Assembly: GCA_000310025.1 (NCBI GenBank)
Contig: FN647938.1
Span: forward strand, 71,798 to 135,797
Reading direction: 5' to 3'
DNA: 64,000 nucleotides
Source: Ectocarpus siliculosus
Taxonomy: Eukaryota; Sar; Phaeophyceae; Ectocarpales; Ectocarpaceae
The position numbers were made by a program, and so were the translations under genes. The notes under the pieces are model-generated. The model was not told the DNA's origin, searched no databases, and saw nothing but the letters and a program-made list of their open reading frames with translations. Below are positions 26,398-39,000 of this stretch, piece after piece (positions within the stretch are counted from its first letter, which is position 1; each line of letters opens with the position of its first letter).

Positions 26398-29300
26398 CTG
26401 GAGGAGCAGTTGGCGTTTGATGCACGCATGCACATGGCGGTCGATGAAATGGGAATGAGACTAGCTGAAGAAGCAGACGCCCAGCTGCTCGAGCGTAAGA
26501 GGTAAGGGGCCTGCCGCACGGCGGGCAGATGGGACTTGGCTTTGGTGCATGTTGCAGGCAACCCAGCCGCTTCACCAATAGCCATTTTGGGAGCTGCGAT
26601 GCTCAGAGCTCGCTATCTAGAACACCGTGGGTGAGCGACTCAACATTCGCAAGCATAAATGGGACGGTTCAAACCTTCTTCGCTGGGCATTGTTTGTCGC
26701 ATTCGGCCCTTCACATTTAATTTTTTGTTTCGAAACTACACGTACTTCGCATGTTACCCTATCTCGCTCGAAGAATCGTGGAGGCCGAAGCAGAGGAGGC
26801 TCACCTGGCGGCAGAGCTAGAGGCTATCGAGGTGGAGGAGGCCCACAGACTAACGGAGCTGGAGGCTCTACAGCAGCGAGAAGCGCTGGAGCAACAACTT
26901 GAGATCGCTAGGCGAAAGGTTGCCGCCGAAAGCGAAAGCAAGAGAGTCGAAACGGAGAAAGCGCTCAAAATCCAGGTGTGACCGGGGTCGTAAACTATAC
27001 CAAATTTTATGGTCGGAGGCTATAATCCTTGAGTGTGAATATATTCCGAGCCGGCCCAATGCCCATGCCAGGGTCAGTCAACCCCAGTAGTGCAGAGTCC
27101 CTCAAGGTTCTGCCATATCAGTGGAGGTGAACCATGTTATGCTCGTGGCGTTGCTGGCGTAGGCGGTTTCTGTGATGCACTTGCACCGCTGACTAACCAG
27201 CATAACTGTTGACACCGCACACAATTCATAGTTCAATGCTGACCCCCATGACGATTGAGTTGTTGTTGTTGTCTTCACATTAAAAACCGTTCCGTTCTCT
27301 CTGCCCAGTACCTTCTTCTGTCCGTACTAGTCCAATACTTGACGGGGTCCATTCCTGAGGTCACAGGCAAACTTACCCAAAAAAAGGTATACGAAAATAA
27401 AATGGACCCGAAGGGTCCGCAAGCCAATAGAAGTCAACGACAGATAGTCTAGGCCATTCCGCTCGTCTCTACATGCTATGCGGGGTAACCTAGACTGGAA
27501 AAAGAAAGAAAAACAAAAACAAAGAAGAGAGCAGACGGAGAGAAGGGAAAGGGAAAGAGAAAGACACAGGCAGAGAAAGACACACGTCGAGCGACAAACA
27601 ACAAACAAACAAAGAGCAAAACAGTATTCAATGGTGAATCTCATGCCGTTACGCAGGAAGAGTCTACGCGAAGGAGGGAAGCTCTACGTTTGGAAACGGA
27701 GAGCCAGCTTAGGAAACGAAGAATGGACCTGGAACAAGAAATGGAGGCCCAAAAACGTCAGGTACTATTGAAGAAAATTGTGAAATGTCTCAAATTGAAT
27801 CGAAAGTACGGCATACTGTACCCTTGAGTGTGGTGGGCCAACATCAGTGACGAACCGATAATGCGGAGTCGACGATGCGGGTTGAGTGCCTGGGATAACT
27901 CGGCCGCATTGTTCACCAATCGGGTCAACACCTACCTCCCATTACCCAACATTGAGGACAAGGGGTGGTCGGGAAACACGGAGATCCCGAATGTAGACTA
28001 GACTCACGTTGAACCAAATAAGAGGGACACAATACACAGGTTGAGACGAGTGAAGACAACATACAAGACAAGGATAAGGGCAGAAAATGAGTTACTCAAT
28101 AGATGAGCGCCGATAATGGCTTTCGTTTTCGCTTGTCGCTTGACTGACGGCGTGAAATATCCTAAGCCATTTCGAAGCGCGTTTCAACCATTCCGTGAAC
28201 TTGGGACGACAGATGGATATAGAGCGGGTACAGGCTGAGGTGGAAGCTAAGTTTGCAGCGGAACAACAGAACGAAGATGTGATGCTACGGAAGATACAAG
28301 CTCAGGTGATAAACACCAAAACGTATGCCTTTATTTTGGGTCTGGCAAAAGACACGTGGTGCCGCTGCCTGTTCCTCTTGAATCGTCGCCTTGCGTGCAC
28401 CCTTCTCGGAAGAAACCCTGTCGATTCCAATGGATTCGGTAACATGCGAACTGAAGTGACATCAAGCCTTCCGTCGGAATCTCTGGTGAGGCACCAAAGA
28501 TAGTCTTGCGGTCTGGAATTCTTCCGGAATTATTTTCGGTCCATGATGACGTCACCGTTGATTTCAAGGACGCATGTTGCAACACATGGAACCGCCGATG
28601 CCTGGATTTTGGCTTAATATTGCTAACTATGTGGCAGTGCTTTACGATACTGCTGCCGTCTTCATTTGTTTGCTTTCGGCATTATTCCGGTGGTTCCAGT
28701 TTAGGCAATCTCGACCGTCACCCTTCCACCATCAAGACCATAGTCCTGGTCCTGGTGTGGGTAGGCAGTTCGAAACACAACCGTGGTACGCTAAGAGAAA
28801 ACGTACACATTGCATACCTACGACGAACAAAAACACCGTAATATGGCCCGGTGCCTAACGATAGTAACGCATGTTGAACCGCGCACACGCAGGGTGAAGA
28901 GGACCGCAGGCGGACCCAAGAGGCCATCAACACAGTCCTCGCGCACCTCGCATCTGCCGTCTACGGGCTCGTGTCCGACCCTAGGTGGGCGAAGAAGCCA
29001 TGGACGCTAGAAGCAAGCATGCGGCGGACGGGGTGCTGCTTTGCCTCAACCACAATCATTGAGAGTCACCGTTCTCAGACAGAGACCGTACGGAGGAAGA
29101 ATATACTTCGTAGTTTTTGTGTGACGTCTTGGGGTACACTTGGTGCCGACCATACATTTTCCACATCTCGCCTACATCTTATTTGACAATTTGGATTTCT
29201 ATCTCCTGCCAGACGAGCGTTAACGCTGACCTCGTGGCTACTCGGTCTATTGGCCGGGTATATGGTGCTGAAGGAGGGTACTCTTCTCCTCAGACAGGTG

Positions 29301-32300
29301 CGTTGGCGTGACCGGCAAGTGCTGTCAACCGCAATGTCGCATGAGCGAAGGATCGATGACAGCCAATTTTTACATGCTCCCCTGCCGGTATCCCCTTGAG
29401 CTGACAGCCCCTTCGGGGGTTTGGCCATGTGAAATATCGAGAGTCAACAATGTTCACGAGTTGTCGAGATTCCTAACACTGAAGATAAGAGTGAACAAAC
29501 CCAAGTAGCTTCAGCTATTCTTCCGCGAGCGCGCAGTGTTTTGAGATGTTTCTAGGTCTTAGACCATTCGAAATGTCACCGTGACTTCGGGGGTAGGAGG
29601 GAGGGTTGATATAGTTTTGACAACACTGCATGCGGTGCCGAGGGTAACAAGATATGCACCCCAATAACCTCTATTGCAACGTCTACAGCTCCTCGAAACC
29701 TACCTCGGGAAGCCCAGCTTGGTGCGAGAAACTTCTCGTGTGGGGACGCTGAGGTCGACCAACCACCGTCTTCTCCATGCAGCGAAATGTTTGGTTAGAT
29801 TCATCTGTGAGAAGGCCGGCAAGGCTTCTCTTGAGGGAGAAGGCTGGTCACCAAAGAGAACGCGATCCGGGAGGGAGGAGGCTGTGAACGCTTTCCGAGA
29901 CGTCGTACTTGCCCCGGATCTCAAGGAACAGGTGATCTGCTGGATGTGTCGTCGAAAGTGCGAAATCCTGTTTGTCCTGGAACATCCCTGCGAGACTCGA
30001 TATGTGATACTGGTGACAATGCTAGCATCTCGACGTATGATTCGGATGAAACATTAGGCTGGTGTGTCATTGAAGTGGCGTAGTCTACAAAATTAAATTC
30101 CTGTTTGGGCGAACCGTCTTTCTCGACCTTCGAGCGGTTGCACAACAGACCAAACGATTGCAGGCAGACTGTTCGCGCGAAAGATGATCTGACATGTTGC
30201 GAGCCTGCTGTGTGCGTAACCGACTCATTCCAACCTGCATGGTCGGGGACCTCTGGTACCTGATGATGAGTACCAGTTAAAACTCGCTGATAAACAAAAT
30301 CTCATGAAACAGGTGCTTTCTCTGGCGGTGGCGACGAGAAATTCCAAGAGGAACGGCGCTCCCTACCGACACCTCCTGTTGTACGGTCCTCCCGGCACTG
30401 GAAAAACCATGGTTGCCAAGCGCCTGGTGAGCGAGCTCAGCAATCTGTCACGGTCCCTCGAGAACGGGCTGGATGCCGACCCTTGTTGTTGGAATCCCTC
30501 CAAGAGAGTGCTCCCTAGACTCTTTGGTCATTTTTCCGAGTTTCCCCGTCAGGGGTGCCAAGAACGGTGTATACATCAAAATTATGTTCTATCACCGAAG
30601 ACTTTCACTGTGTGCGACAAGAAACAACACGGCCGGGTTCGAAGTACGGTGGAAAAACCAATGATGGAGTCTTCGAAACGTGTCACGAGTCTGTTACGTC
30701 AACCAGGAAACCCCCTTTAAAACGGACACATGTGCCAGGCTCTCGAAACATTCCTTTACGGGCACCATGCGAAAAACGTTCTTGTTTCCAGGCCGCATGC
30801 TCTGGTATGGATTGCGCGGTGATGAGCGGTGGAGACGTTGCCCCTTTGGGCAAAAATGCTGTCACGGAGCTTCATAGTCTCTTCCGTTGGGCTGCCAAGT
30901 CGCCCAGGTTTGTTGCACGCAATATTGGCGGCGCCGCGTCAATCAACGTTCGGTCCGATCGCACACCCTCGTTGTCTGACACAGTTCACGGGAGAGCGAC
31001 TCAAAAATCTTAAACTAGGTCGAAAGACCACCAACAGATTTGAAACCTTCCCCTATTCCATGGGTGGCTTCTTGTTTGCCTGAACGTTTTACGACCTTTC
31101 CTTCTGTATTCCTTTGTTTGGGGTGCTCGGCAGAGTACACTGTCTACGGGGCCTCCGGGGGGTACGCGGATGAAATGTGTTGATGGGCATGCTGCATGGC
31201 GATGGTGTTGCCTACCGCATGTCTCTCACTCTCTGAGCAACAAGGTCTTGTGTCAACCTTCTTTCTCTTTCGGCCTCTGACGAGCTACCGCACCCAAACA
31301 TTCCTCAAGTCCCAAGCGGTGTGTTTCATCCCTGTATGCAGCAGGGCAGAGTGGGCCCATTCAAACTTTGACTGCGGCAAGTATTCTAGCTCCGTTCTCA
31401 ACCATTCGACGTGTGCCCCTACAGAAAATGCCAGTTCGAAAGGAACACGCAACGATGTGGTTCGAGGTTCAGATGTAGGAGCAAATCCTAGAATGAGTAT
31501 ACGACTCTCTTTACAACCTGTTGCACATCCACAGCCGCTGACTTGGCGAGGAGTGGTTCGTCCGAATAGATATATATATTGTTCAAGGTATTATTTAAAC
31601 CTAACAGTAGCTTAACAGGGATAGGGTTAGAATCGATCAGAGGTATGCTATCGATGAGCTACGTCACTCCTGGTATTGTCACGATTTGTTGAGAGCATCA
31701 GGGAAGGATGTACGCATTGTTGTTGCCCATGCCAACGCTGTGGCGCACAATGCTGCAAACGTCAAATTTCGTTATTTCAAGGGGACTCCTACTGTTCATC
31801 GACGAGGCTGAAGCTTTTTTGGGCAAGAGATCCAGACCTGACATGTCCGAGGGCACGAGGAACGCCCTTAACGCCCTGTTGTACAACACGGGTTCGGCTA
31901 GTCGCCGGCTAATGATGGTCTTAGCTACCAACAGGGCAGAGGTGGGTAAATACCAGCTGGTAAATACAGCCTGTAGAAGGTGCAGGGAAAATGTGATGGT
32001 GTCACCGGAAACAAGACAATACCTTCCGTTACCCGAAACTGTACATCTCATGGTCGCGTCGTGGTGCAGCACTGCGCAGTGATGGAGAACGCTGTATTTG
32101 ACGTTCGTTTATTTCCGAGTTTGCTATGCCTTGCTAGTTGTCATCTATCCCCAAACTTCGTACACGAGCCGGCAATTCCGAAGCCCAAGCGATCGGGCGT
32201 GACAGGGTTTGTGAACGGCCTTGAGCAATTGGCATGCGAAACCAGTACCGCCGCGTGCTGGCGTACATGAAAAAGCTGTCTAGTACACCGCGCCCATCTA

Positions 32301-33685
32301 ATGCAAGAATCGCATGAGTGAATGTGGTCGGCTGTTGTGTGCTCCGATGATGCACTATTGTGAATTAAGGATCTGGACGAGGCTGTTCTGGACCGCATGG
32401 ACGACTCCCTCCTGTTTCCTATCCCTGACAGGAAGTCTCGAGCACAGCTCCTGGTCCAGGTGCGATGTTGCTTGGTATGTCCTCTCCTCAGATGCTATGT
32501 CACACTGTAGGTACTTAATAGGTGGGCACCTACTTTTCATCAGGTTGGACTACAGTACTGTACGTACGCAAACGCATATGTAAAACACAACGTGTGTTCG
32601 TGTTTGATTGACTGAGTGGAAAATCAATACTTTGAGCAAAAACGGCGACAGGTCGATAGTAATGCATGACCGGACGGTCCTACTTCTGGTCCGCGTGTTA
32701 ACGCGTCTGCTTGTTTTCCTATCGCAGTATTTCCACAAGTACTGCGCGACTGGTAAGGATGGCAGATCTATTGGCGCGGGTTGGGGTCTTTCCAGCAAGA
32801 TCTCTGGGTGGTGGCGCGGGAGCTCGGCCGAAGGACTGACGATCGATGTAGGGGTGGACGAACGCCTTGTTAAGGGACTCGCAGAGGAGGTGCAGGGCTT
32901 CAGCGGCAGAGAGGTCGGTGTCCTTGGTTGCCATTAATCCCCGGTGGTTTGTGGCTTAGAGCCAATGGTTGCCTTATTATTAGCTTTCGTCTTCGGTGTG
33001 GTTTCTTGGGGGTTCCAAGCACAGTATCGATGATGCCCGATGGTGGACGATTATGTTGGGGTGGAGTTCGTTCTGCGTGTTCATGGTTGGTACACTGAAA
33101 GAACGCGCAACGTACCCGTTCACCGTGAATCCACTGCCTGGTGGCCATTGAAGAGGAGCACTCTCCATTCATATTATGCCGACAGAAATGCCGTCTGAGA
33201 CCCCACGACGGCGTAAAGACCGACCATTCCATGACTGGACACGGCGTTCTTTCCAAAGCCCGCACTTTGCTGCCGGTATCAGGATTCACACAAAACGGCG
33301 AGAAGTACAGGTGCTACGAAACAGTTGAGACGACGGTGAAGGGCCCCTTTCCCTTCGTTCTTGTAGCCATTAGGTGAACGGCCCAGCCGTGGCGCAGACC
33401 TCGAAGGGGTGGGGCATGCCCTGAGCCTTGAGAGCTTGCCGACAATGAAACCTCTGGAGGTCTCAAATATAAAATCATCCCTCTTTCCCAACAACGTCGT
33501 TGCTATCGCGCTACTGCTGTATACCTTCCCTGTGACAGGTGGAGAAGCTTATGCTGGGGGTGCAGAGCTGTGCATACGGATCCGAGGACGGGGTGGTGAC
33601 GGCCGACATGATCAAGAGGGTCGCGACTCAGAAGGCAAAGGAGCACGGTGCCAAAGTCAAGATGAGGGCGGCAACCGAACATTAG
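26398..33685 (+). CDS. ATAD3: ATAD3-type mitochondrial AAA+ ATPase
   Basis: ATAD3 is an inner-membrane AAA+ protein bridging mitochondrial membranes and nucleoids. Exons: 26398-26501, 26774-26975, 27657-27761, 28213-28305, 28893-28984, 29213-29297, 29689-29931, 30313-30426, 30792-30907, 31782-31941, 32370-32459, 32728-32913, 33539-33685. All phases agree and give 578 codons. Order: long Glu/Arg-rich coiled coil; the helix [19 protein letters not shown]; membrane segment [27 protein letters not shown]; Walker [26 protein letters not shown]; Walker [12 protein letters not shown]; sensor 1 [21 protein letters not shown] joined to VEKLMLG and [12 protein letters not shown] near the C-terminus. 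Relative to human ATAD3A there is a basic insert of roughly 25-35 residues after LVRETSR. The donor at 32913 is GTCGGT, but splicing there restores the family sequence. No start methionine is evident; the first exon continues in phase from the S74-type exon ending at 25982. Confidence 0.93.
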
Positions 33686-34896
33686 GAAACCAGCCTTGAG
33701 AAATCTGCGGACGAGTTGGCAATAGCTGGCCTTCTGGGGTTTCAGCACGGCTCACGGCGAGTCGCTTGTCGTCAAATAGAACAGACAATGTTTTCCTTGG
33801 CAACTGATCAGCAGGGGGTTTCAAGGGTAACAAAAGGGGAGTGTATTCCGCCAGGCGAGCATTATTGAACACTTTTCTCCAGCCAGAACGCTGCTACATA
33901 TGCTTGATGGTGTCGTCGTTTTCGCTTAAAGCCTTGCAAGCCGTGGGTGAAACGGAGTTGGCCATGTAGACCTAGCCCGGAGAACGCACCAAAGAATTCC
34001 AACTCTGATGAGCTCAGGTATCATTTCAACATAGAAAGGTAGGCAACAAGCAGGAGCGGTGTACAGGGCACGGATGCTTAAGTGCAGCAAGGGGGTGGCC
34101 GATGAAGGGACTTATTTCTCCACAAAGTACTTTGGTCCCTCAGGACGACATCGCTATGGTACCAGGGCCGAGGGGAGTCACTCTGGACTCTTGGTAAAGA
34201 ACACTTGTAAGAATTTCTCTGCAACAAACGCATTCAATTTTTGGCAAGAGAAGAGTACAGCTGCCTGTCCCTCAAGTGCACTTTCCAGAAACCATTTTCT
34301 TACCATTGAATGAGGAGTATACAAACCTCATCAGGGTTAGAACTCGCAACCTGACGAGGAACCCGCACGCTCAACAACACTGACTTCTAGGCGCCACAAC
34401 ACACACCGCAACGAGTAATGAATGCGTAAAGCTGTTATACCTCAGGCACAGACGGGTGTACCAACCGTGCCTCGCCCGTGCCCAAGACTGCGAAGATGTG
34501 CACCCGGAAGACAACTTGTTGACATGCATACGGCCGAGATAGACATTAGGGAAACAACTCGATCACCATTAAAGTGCTTGCTGAGCGTATTGCCCATACA
34601 ACCAAATTTCTCGAGAAAATTCTCAGGGTTGTGGTATCAAAACCTGAGACCGAATCTCGGAGATCTTTACTTCGAAAAACGACCAACTCCCTATAGTACA
34701 AAAGAACGGCGAGTTAGCGCTGTTTTGACACTTCGAAACACGTGCACCCGAAAAAACTTCGAACCTAGTTGGCCGGCTCAATCCATGTGCTCATACTACC
34801 AGCTGACCAAGACCAGCGCATGTTGGCCGCGAGTGTAACAACTCCGATCCCAATAAGTACTGGAGTATCAGCTGCCAAGCAATAGGAAAATTCTCC
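33686..34896. other. Convergent intergenic region, no gene seen
   Basis: This lies between the ATAD3 stop (+) and the RING gene stop (-), so both 3' untranslated regions fall here. No family-like frame or strong repeat is visible. Confidence 0.5.
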
Positions 34897-35550
34897 TCAC
34901 GAAAAAAACACGTCTTGCTCCGAACGCACGTCTTTTAGGCAGATGGGGCATGCTGAAACGGGAAAACAGTCCTCGTGGCCGCACAGGACAAAATGCGCAC
35001 ACGGCAGCAGCAACTTCTTCCGGGGTCTTTCCATGCAAACGACGCACAGCACTTGGTCCTCGGCGTTCTCGCGCTTTTTCGTTTCCTTCTTTGCTTTCGA
35101 TACCACTCTTCGAAGCCTTCTTGCTACATCCTGCTTCACGAAATTCAATTCGCCAAGAGCCTCCTCAAGACCATCTTCCAACTCTTTCTCACGGCGTCTT
35201 TTTTTCCAGCATACAGTGTGGACTGCGTTCAAGAGCAGGAGAGGCGAGTCCTCTAGGGGGGGAATGTGTGGCATCTCGTGGCAAGCAATACCGACACAGT
35301 CCCGAAGCGTCGCATTGTCCCTCTGAAGAGCACGGTGCTTCTCTTTCATTTCCTCGTATCGCTCCGAGCATGTTTTGAGCTTGGCTGCGGTCGCGATCAT
35401 GTCTTGACCATGGGTGTACATTTGCTTCGAGATCTTGTCCAAACTGAGTGATCTACGAGGGCAGGGGAGGTTTGGGGGACGACCGTACAAGGTTTTGGGT
35501 TTGAGCAGGGAATACGGAAATCGTACTTTTTCCGGATGGCCCGCCTGCAT
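34897..35550 (-). CDS. RING-finger protein, probable E3 ubiquitin ligase
   Basis: From ATG 35550 the frame gives 217 residues. The C-terminus holds a C3HC4-like RING: CVVC, then LLLPCAHFVLC, then CFPVSACPIC, followed by a short tail ending FFS. It resembles the C-terminal RINGs of IAP/MGRN-type ligases, but the fifth to sixth ligand spacing (C-x4-C) is longer than the usual x2. A charged helical region (KKRRREKELEDGLEEAL... KKETKKRENAED) precedes the ring, with a second helical stretch (SERYEEMKEKHRALQRDNATL) further upstream, suggesting a coiled coil. A very strong acceptor (tttttcttcccag) lies 4 nt before the ATG, so an upstream 5' exon exists, either untranslated or coding. Substrate is unknown. 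Confidence 0.75.
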   Translation of the reverse strand: MQAGHPEKVRFPYSLLKPKTLYGRPPNLPCPRRSLSLDKISKQMYTHGQDMIATAAKLKTCSERYEEMKEKHRALQRDNATLRDCVGIACHEMPHIPPLEDSPLLLLNAVHTVCWKKRRREKELEDGLEEALGELNFVKQDVARRLRRVVSKAKKETKKRENAEDQVLCVVCMERPRKKLLLPCAHFVLCGHEDCFPVSACPICLKDVRSEQDVFFS

Positions 35551-35754
35551 GTTTCTGGGAAGAAAAAACACAGACCATGTAATGTTTCTAACCCACGGCG
35601 CCAAAAGGCACACGCTGTGCTTCCTCCGATACCCAGAGTAAATAAAAAAGGCTCAGCTGCGTTTTTTTTGTTTGCCGGTCAACACACCAGACCAAAGACA
35701 CAAAGAGGGAGGGAGCGCGCGAAAGGGGAAGAGGAAAGACCACGAACCAGAAAC

Positions 35755-35795
35755 AGGGAGAACGAGAGAGAGAAAGAGAGAAAGAGAGAGAGCAG
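35755..35795. repeat. (GA)n-rich microsatellite
   Basis: Dense gaga/aaga units (gagagagagaaagagagaaagagagagag) upstream of the RING gene. Confidence 0.85.
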
Positions 35796-36098
35796 AAGTA
35801 GTGGACGACGAGACCGTCGTGGTTGCGCAATAGACTTCTGTTTTGTCGTATCCGTTGAACGCGCACCAGTGGGCTCGGCTTCTTGCGGCCGTCTTGTTTC
35901 GTTTCATTTTCTGTCTCTCTGCCTGCGTGCAGGGGTCTCTCTGCCAGCACGTAAAGAGCCTCAGAGAAAAACTCCATGTAACCATTCAAAGTCGAGCCAA
36001 TGAGAATTTGCCGACATCGGGCACATGGTATTGCGGCACGAGCTGCTCTTTGCCTCCAGCTGTAGGAACTCGTTGACATCCCCGGAATCTATTCAATA

Positions 36099-39000
36099 CT
36101 AAGCGCTTCGGACGAGAAAAAGGCACAGGTCATGCACCTCAAGTGGGCGTTTGAACCAAAGAACGGGGCTGGCGAGCATGGCATTGAGTAGCAACCTTTC
36201 GCACGCTTGAGCGGACGGCAACAACTGCTGAACCAACTCCACCTGTAGGCAACCACACAAGTGTTCTCGCGGGCGCCTTCCGGTGGTGGTGGGCGGTTTA
36301 TTGGGGTCGGTGGTCTCCAAGACATTACTCCTTTGGATTATCAGCACGTGCTGCGGTGTCCGTCAGTTACCTCCACAGTTTTGCTCTGGGGTTCATATTG
36401 AGGAGTTACGGGGACCTTCACCCATGTGGGCTTCGAAAAGTTAAACTAAAACAACTGATTTTCATTAACGGCCAGGCATCCGGTTGACTGGAATGCCATG
36501 GTGGTTCTTAGCTGTTTCTATGTCTTTGCTCAACCCTTGGGAACCCCTGTAAAGAAAGGCGAACTTTCTGACGGTCTGGTTAGGAACTGCAGTTTGGATA
36601 CTTACGCTGCTTTCCATGCAGAAACAAACTGTTCCTTGATGATACGGCTGAACGATTTCGAGCGTGACTGGGTTCTTTCTGGATCTTCCGCGTTTTTTTT
36701 TGTTCTGCCGGGACCGAATAGACCGATGAGTCATGAGACACACACACACGACACCTGCACTTGAACGTTTGCACGTTTGTTTGCGCACCAACAGGTTCCC
36801 ACATGGGTCAACCGCACGCACCCCATGGTGCCACAAAGGTTTAGTGCCCAACAGCAGCGTAACCCTCACGTGAAGAATGTGATGAGTGACCGATAACTAC
36901 ACTGACTGCTGTACTGCTGTATGTAGGTGCTGTCGGAAACCGGAGGAGAGAGAGAGGAGAGGGCGCCGTATTTCTTTACCCCAAACACGATTACATGGTG
37001 ATAGTCTACATGGATACAGCAGCAGCAGTAGAGATACATCGCATGCACAGCAGTTCTACCCCGCCGCCGATGCAGCACACTGGCGCAAGGCATGGCACCG
37101 CCTCCAATGCCACTTGGTTGGGTGGTAAATCCAGCGGAGACAAGAAGCACACACGCACGCGGTTTGTTTGTTGGATGCATGCATGCGAAACGAAATGAAA
37201 AAGCACCAGGCAGCAGCAGCAGCAGCCCGCCGCAGCAGCAGCAGCAAGCACGAGCCGCGCGAGAGATAAACTATGCCTTGTGGTGGCGGTTGGTTGAAGA
37301 CGGACAAGGAATACACTCGAACACACACGCGCGCAGGAGAACTCGGGGAGAGGCCTCGTAAGCTTGGCCTTCAGTTCTGCAACCACATTCCGAAGGCAAG
37401 GAAGAAGGCACACAAGTCAACAGCGAGAGCATGCTTTATCGTACCAGATAAAGACAGGTTTTATCATGCCTCCTATCGTGCCTGTAGTCACGAAAACCCT
37501 CTCAAAAACGCGAAGGCACGGGGGCGGGTGTCTCTTTTTGACACTTTGTCACTCCGCCACAGCCTGCCAGCACAACAGCAGCAACAACAGCAGTACAGCA
37601 GTACCAACATCACCACCATGGACCCAGAGGACATCGCTCAGTTCTGGGAGGCCAAAGCGGCTGAGTGGGACCCAGTGAATGCTCCCCTAGTTGTGTGGGA
37701 CGAGCTGGTTCTCATCGCGGACACAACACCCCAGCTCCTGCCCGAGGCGACATCTGCTGCAGCCAGGGCGGTTGGGAAGCGGTTCTGCTGCCACGGGGAC
37801 AACGAGCCCCAGCCCCTCCCAGACATAAGGGACCTGGCAGCAAGGAGGACCGCAGCTCAGCAGCACCCCGGACTCTGCGGGTACCACCACTCCCGCTGGA
37901 TCGGGGATGTAGATTTCTCAAAGGCAGCCGAGAGGAGCTCGGGGGGGCAGGTCACAGCGAAGCGTCTGAGGAATCAAGTAAGTATAGTACAATTGATATT
38001 TGGCAACCCCACAAATGATGGGCTGCTGACCCAGATCGGTTGTGCACCTGCTGTGCGCGTTGCACCTCGTGTATTATAGGTGTGCTTCACGTTCAGCTTT
38101 GTTTGACATGGTGGCTTGTAAGAGTGCTACAACAGCAGTACACTAGGCCCACAAACTTCAACCTGGACTAACGTGCGTGTGTTTTTCGAGCCTGCGGATC
38201 AATGCAGCTGCCAGACAGATCATATCACCACACGAAGTAGACAGGAAAGAGGGATGAGAGACCTGAAAGACGCGTTTACAGCAACCCTATCCCTATGAAC
38301 CTCCGCAATGCTCAGCAAATGCTCTGGAAAGACAAGCGGCGCCCAGCGCGTCGACTCCCCTTTTGAGACAGATATGGTGTTATCTTCCGTATCAGTTAGG
38401 TTGGAGACTCTCCCATTTCGTACGAATAGGCTGGCAGCCCGCAGCTTTGTACTCCCCGCATTAGACAGTAGTAGGGGTAACGATGTACTGGGGAGGCCGA
38501 GCATAATTTTCTGTCTTGTCCGAAGTTAGGTTTTGTAATCCGAACGGGCGGTTAGTAGTCCGAACGGAGAAAAAGACGCACGCGCCGCCCCATTGCGTGA
38601 ACGTCTGTCTCTCACAGATACTGCATGCCACGTAACGTTTGTTGGCTCTCCATTTTCCCACGAAAGACTGGAGTGCACGCTCTAAAAAAACAAGCCTACG
38701 TCGTCGTTTTTTCCCCCGCAACGTGCAGGCTTCGTTCGACGTGAGCACCCGCCTCAACGCGAGGGGTCGTGGCGTTCAAATCACGAGGAGGGACTGCTTC
38801 ACGCAGGCGTGCCGCGCGGTGTGGCCGGGAGACGAAGCCATACCAGCGGCCATTGCGGAGGCATTGTCGTGATTCTCGAGCGCGTGTTTTAGGCTGATCA
38901 TGGAGCCTGAGGGGTGGGGTGGGGGGGTGGAGAGGGTTTCGTACTTACAAGAGTTTCGAGCAGACCCTCAAGGTTTGCGCTTGGCTAGTTTGCAGGGCGT

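Noticed and set aside
35985-36079. Possible small exon (LQLEAKSSSCRNTMCPMS...) upstream of the RING gene
   Set aside because: Phase 0 acceptor is plausible, but joining it to the RING exon gives a stop, and no family is recognised.
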